A DNA stretch of 31,763 nucleotides from positions 1,378,983-1,410,745 of the forward strand of contig BFEA01000277.1 of the NCBI GenBank assembly GCA_003427395.1, written 5' to 3'. Position 1 is the stretch's first letter. The number at the start of each line of letters is the position of its first letter. Shown piece after piece: positions 29,025-31,763 of this stretch. Source of the stretch: Chara braunii (taxonomy: Eukaryota > Streptophyta > Charophyceae > Charales > Characeae). Below the pieces are notes generated by a model, which was not told the origin of the DNA, did no database searches, and was given only the letters and a program-made list of their open reading frames with translations. Both the position numbers and the translations under genes were made by a program.

Positions 29025-29088
29025 GCCTCGATCCCAGAATCCCCGCCGTGTCAATCCAAAGCCATAACCTATAGGGCTAAGCCCAAGC
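29025..29088 (-). promoter_or_regulatory. tRNA-like A-box/B-box module in the H LTR
   Basis: On the minus strand TAGCCCTATAGG (29079-29068) is an A box with one mismatch and GATCGAGGC (29033-29025) fits the B-box core GWTCRANNC. Their starts are 46 bases apart. The module lies about 545 bp inside the LTR start; in X it lies 362 bp inside. Confidence 0.5.
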
Positions 29089-29624
29089 CTGGTACGAGCG
29101 GACTCAGATCTCCTAATAAAGAGGTAGCGCACAATTTTTGGGGCCAAGGGAACACCCTATGCCACTTCCCGGCCCACACTCGCACAAAAGACCACCCAAA
29201 AAAACTCGCGTCGGCCTACTGGCCTCGTCGCGGCTACCCGTCCTTAACCAAATCCATCAGGTCCCATCATCTGGATTCCGCATAAGTCCACACAGGCTCA
29301 CTAAACTGCCCAACGTACCCCGCGGAACCAGAGAAAAAGATCGCCCATAGGTCAGTTGGTTTAATCAAAACAAACAACTGTTATAATGAAGCACATCGAC
29401 CGGAACCTACGCCACGTCTCCCATCGCGATCAAAGAGGGAAAAATCACGAGTGCCTGAAACCTGCTCGCCCACACACTTTCTAATCCTAGATGTTACCGC
29501 GGAGTCTTTAGCCCACGAGCCTCTGCGACTCGCGGGGTCTTCCCATTAATTATGAATCGACCCCTTTTTCTGTCAATTGCAAAAACCCAGTGCGAGTACC
29601 CTTGTAAGGGTATCGGCACCGACA

Positions 29625-29814
29625 ACTTACCGGACCATAATAAGCGACGTCCCCGTCGCTTACCGGATCATATTAAGCGACTCCCTTGTCGCTTCGCAAA
29701 AGCGAAAGACTATCAGATTACCCAAAATGCTGACGAAAATAGGGACCAATCCGATTAGCCGACAGACTCGAGGAAGAGGCTTCCATCAAACCATGCCTTT
29801 GCCACTATATGTTG
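29625..29814. repeat. 33-bp hairpin tandem in flanking DNA
   Basis: Outside H. AAGCGAC-GTCCCC-GTCGCTT (29642-29661) and AAGCGAC-TCCCTT-GTCGCTT (29675-29694) are 33 bp apart, each preceded by CTTACCGGAYCATA. H seems to have inserted next to CTTACCGG, the start of the first unit. Confidence 0.7.
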
Positions 29815-30400
29815 TCAGGTTCCAATCCGGGTCCTCATCGCCGCTGTGAATAAGATGTCGACAACATAGGTTCCAAAGGCCTTCTCCATTTCCCTCTCAC
29901 CCCGGTCCTAGACAACCTTCGGCTTTTCGTTGGGTGTCCCTAGCTTTGGCCAAAACTAGGAACGCGGGCCCTAACCGAGACCTTCAAAGGCACGCTCGCC
30001 TTCCTTTCCAAGAAGTTCCTCACAATCAAACACACATATGTATATATATACATAATCTCCACTTGACTCTTTCTGCAGTCTAGTACAGAAAGGCCAGGTC
30101 TCCATATTGGCCCACCATAGCCTAGCTGATCAGACCAGGACTACGGCGCACCGCGTTGTTACTTAGCGGCAGTACCTTCGCTGGTTGCGCAGCGATAGGC
30201 TTTCCCTTGATAACCATCCAATCAGGGCTTCCAAAGAAGACTTGACTCTTATCCCGCGAAGCAATTTCCCTGGGGCGGGCAACTCCCCGTAAACTCTTAC
30301 TCCGCGGTCCCGCAGCTAGGTTGCGCTGGCTAGCAGCCATCCACTGGGGTTGTGCCCTAGTGGCGCTAAACTTCTTTTCCGTTAGCTTGGCCTTCCTTCA
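29815..30400 (-). pseudogene. Unidentified decayed coding sequence
   Basis: The minus-strand frame from the ATG at 30340 to 30122 gives 72 residues, basic and proline-bearing (SQRNLAAGPRSKSLRG, then QVFFGSPDWMVIKGKPIAAQ), and is open upstream to about 30400 (EKKFSATRAQPQW). A further same-strand piece, EREMEKAFGTYVVDILFTAA, ends at about 29815. Composition looks coding but I recognise no domain. It may be a remnant of another retroelement gag. Stops and frameshifts separate the pieces. Confidence 0.3.
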
Positions 30401-31240
30401 ATATGTCTCAGAACCAGCACAAGTGGTTAAACGAGGTGTCTCAAAACAAAAATCACGGGCCTACTGCGAGGTTACGCAGGGGCCTGAAGGCATTTACCAG
30501 CTCTCCCTCAAAAGGCATGACACCCTTCGCACAATCATAAACATAATCACTGCTAGGTCCACAAGGCCGTGACCTCTGATTTGATCAGAGCCATCAGCCA
30601 CCCATCCTGAGACATGTTTCGCCCTGTTTCCTTTTGGGCCCCCTAGGTTCCGATTTTTCTAGGCTATCCTGTTTTCTTGCTTGGAGCCCCTTGGTTTCTT
30701 ATTTCCTCATGCCTGGCTAGTCCGAAATACCCCGGACTGCTGATCAAGCCCCCCCTTATTATTTTTTTATTGCTCCTTACTCCCGTTTTCACCTGTTTGA
30801 GCCCCACTAGTGTTGGCACTAGTGGTGCCTGTAACCTCTATCGTCGAGATCCTTGAACTTGACGGCGCCGTTTATTTTCTTCGGTCACTCCACATCTTTT
30901 CTAGTGGTCTCATCTTTGGAACACCTCAAGTCCCCGCCGCTTCCCGCGCTAGTCCCAATTTACCGTTCCGTTGGCGGCGCCGTCGACAAGGCCCAATTTT
31001 CAACAATTTTTATTTGGCCCCCTTTGGCCCCTGGCGTCATCCCAGTCGACGTCCAATTTTTATTTGGGGCTTCCCAAGCCCCCGACAGTCCCATTTTATT
31101 ATTTTCTTCATGTGCCCCATTGTGCCGCCAATGTTTTTCCGGCCGCGGGGCCCCCATCGTGCCGTTGCCGTTTTGCCGTCACACCCCCCTTAGGCCCGCG
31201 ACACCATTTTCTAATGTTTCCGGCGTGCCGCGGCCCACGC
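30401..31240. other. Flanking noncoding DNA, C/T-rich with repeated words
   Basis: CAATTTTTATTTGG occurs at about 31004 and 31054 beside GTCGAC words. GGGGCTT-CCC-AAGCCCC (about 31066-31082) is a perfect 7-bp hairpin. Plus-strand ORFs of 97-162 codons overlap in three frames and are rich in P, F and S, which argues against coding. Confidence 0.4.
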
Positions 31241-31640
31241 CCCCTAAGTTCGAGCACTCCCATGGAGTCCGTTATTTCGGGACTGCATCCCTCACCGTTT
31301 TGCTAGTCCCACAGCCCCATGCCATGCCCCAAGCCCAATGAAAATAAAACGTTAGATTTCCTAAGGTATCCGGGCTCACTTTTGGCTCCCGGAGCCCCAA
31401 AAACATCAGTTTGTCCCTCCCTACGCAGTCCGTTGCAACTCGGACTGCACTAGGGGTGGTTTCCCTTGCCCCAATGTCCCTCAACTAGCCCCCTACCAAA
31501 AGAAAATCAGGCGGCCAATTCCCAAGTGCATCCGGTCTCAATTTTGGCTCCCAGAGCACTTAGAACTTGATTTTGGCCTCCCCCATGCAATCCATTATTT
31601 TTCGGTTGCATGGGGCCTTGTTTTCTTTTAATTTTTTTCA
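31241..31640. repeat. 162-bp tandem repeat with covarying hairpins
   Basis: Three hairpins stand 162 bp apart: ATG-G-AGTCC/GGGACT-G-CAT (31262-31290 region), GCAGTCCG-TTGCAACT-CGGACTGC (about 31425-31448, perfect 8 bp) and CCATGCAA/TTGCATGG (31583-31612 region). The word TTTGGCTCCC also recurs at 31381 and 31543. Stems differ but stay paired, as in the LTR arrays. This flank may itself be another LTR of the same kind. Confidence 0.6.
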
Positions 31641-31763
31641 GCATAAATCAAAGTAAAACATGGTCCTTTGTAACCGCCATATTGCCTAAGTGAATCTGCT
31701 CCAAAATCCTCCCCCTAGGTGGCCGTTTTTGTCCGTTAGTGCCCTTTTGAGTTTCCCCCTTTT

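Larger units (their letters stand above)
21481..29624 (-). mobile_element. 5' LTR of element H, about 8.1 kb
   Basis: On the minus strand it starts TGTCGGTGCC (29624) and ends CTCGACA (21481), with the primer-binding site two bases on. It matches LTR X along its whole length in inverted orientation. Fixed points are the subterminal hairpin, tRNA-like boxes, purine-rich tandem, CTG-rich part, arrays 1 and 2, GGTCGGTT block and 3' hairpins. An LTR of 8,144 bp is far above the usual few hundred to few thousand. The target duplication cannot be tested because the 3' LTR lies outside the window. Confidence 0.8.

Noticed and set aside
11274-29624. A giant terminal-inverted-repeat DNA transposon with 8-kb arms around gag
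   Set aside because: The right arm is bounded by a primer-binding site and the left arm interrupts a pol frame that continues beyond it, so the arms are two LTRs in opposite orientation, not transposon ends.
30810-31341. Overlapping plus-strand ORFs rich in Pro, Phe and Ser
   Set aside because: Open in three frames at once because of C/T-rich composition; no motif.

Overview
The window holds no recognisable cellular gene. It is a nest of repeats from a large eukaryotic genome. The organising structure is a Ty3/Gypsy (Metaviridae) retrotransposon on the minus strand, here called element H, cut by two other LTRs of its own broad family. The gag and pol wording looks like the abundant Ty3 elements of charophyte green algae such as Chara, and the primer-binding site fits plant tRNA-Asp. 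I infer a charophyte; this rests on memory of the family, not on a search.

Layout, left to right. (1) 1-8899: LTR copy Y, plus orientation, its 5' end outside the window. It carries AT-rich microsatellites, purine-rich and CAGA-type tracts, a poly(T)-only insertion with a 15-bp direct repeat, a foldback repeat hit by a 713-bp hAT-type MITE with a perfect 8-bp target duplication, and a tandem array of stem-loops. (2) 8900-11273, minus: integrase N-terminus, RNase H and reverse transcriptase of H, a pseudogene. (3) 11274-19968: LTR copy X, plus orientation, 8,695 bp including 875 N, with TG...CA ends and a 4-bp flanking repeat GCGC; it behaves as a solo LTR dropped into the H pol frame. (4) 19969-21138, minus: pol N-terminal part and gag of H, then a leader and an 18-nt primer-binding site. 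(5) 21481-29624: the 5' LTR of H, minus orientation, 8,144 bp. (6) 29625-31763: flanking DNA with its own hairpin tandem repeats and an unidentified decayed ORF.

The pol frame leaves off at residues SDE beside X's right end and resumes at QRGRFD beside X's left end, so parts 2 and 4 are one gene split by X. Y likewise truncates the integrase. X and the H LTR are collinear in inverted orientation from end to end, which explains the huge apparent inverted repeat in the right two thirds of the window.

The most unusual content is in the LTRs. At 8-9 kb they are very long, and they are built largely from tandem arrays of short stem-loops. Within an array the loop is nearly constant while the stems change sequence and stay paired. 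The same holds between matching positions of X and H. All three LTRs also carry a tRNA-like A-box/B-box pair at near-tRNA spacing close to the 5' end, plus a conserved hairpin block near the 3' end. All alignments and stems were made by eye.
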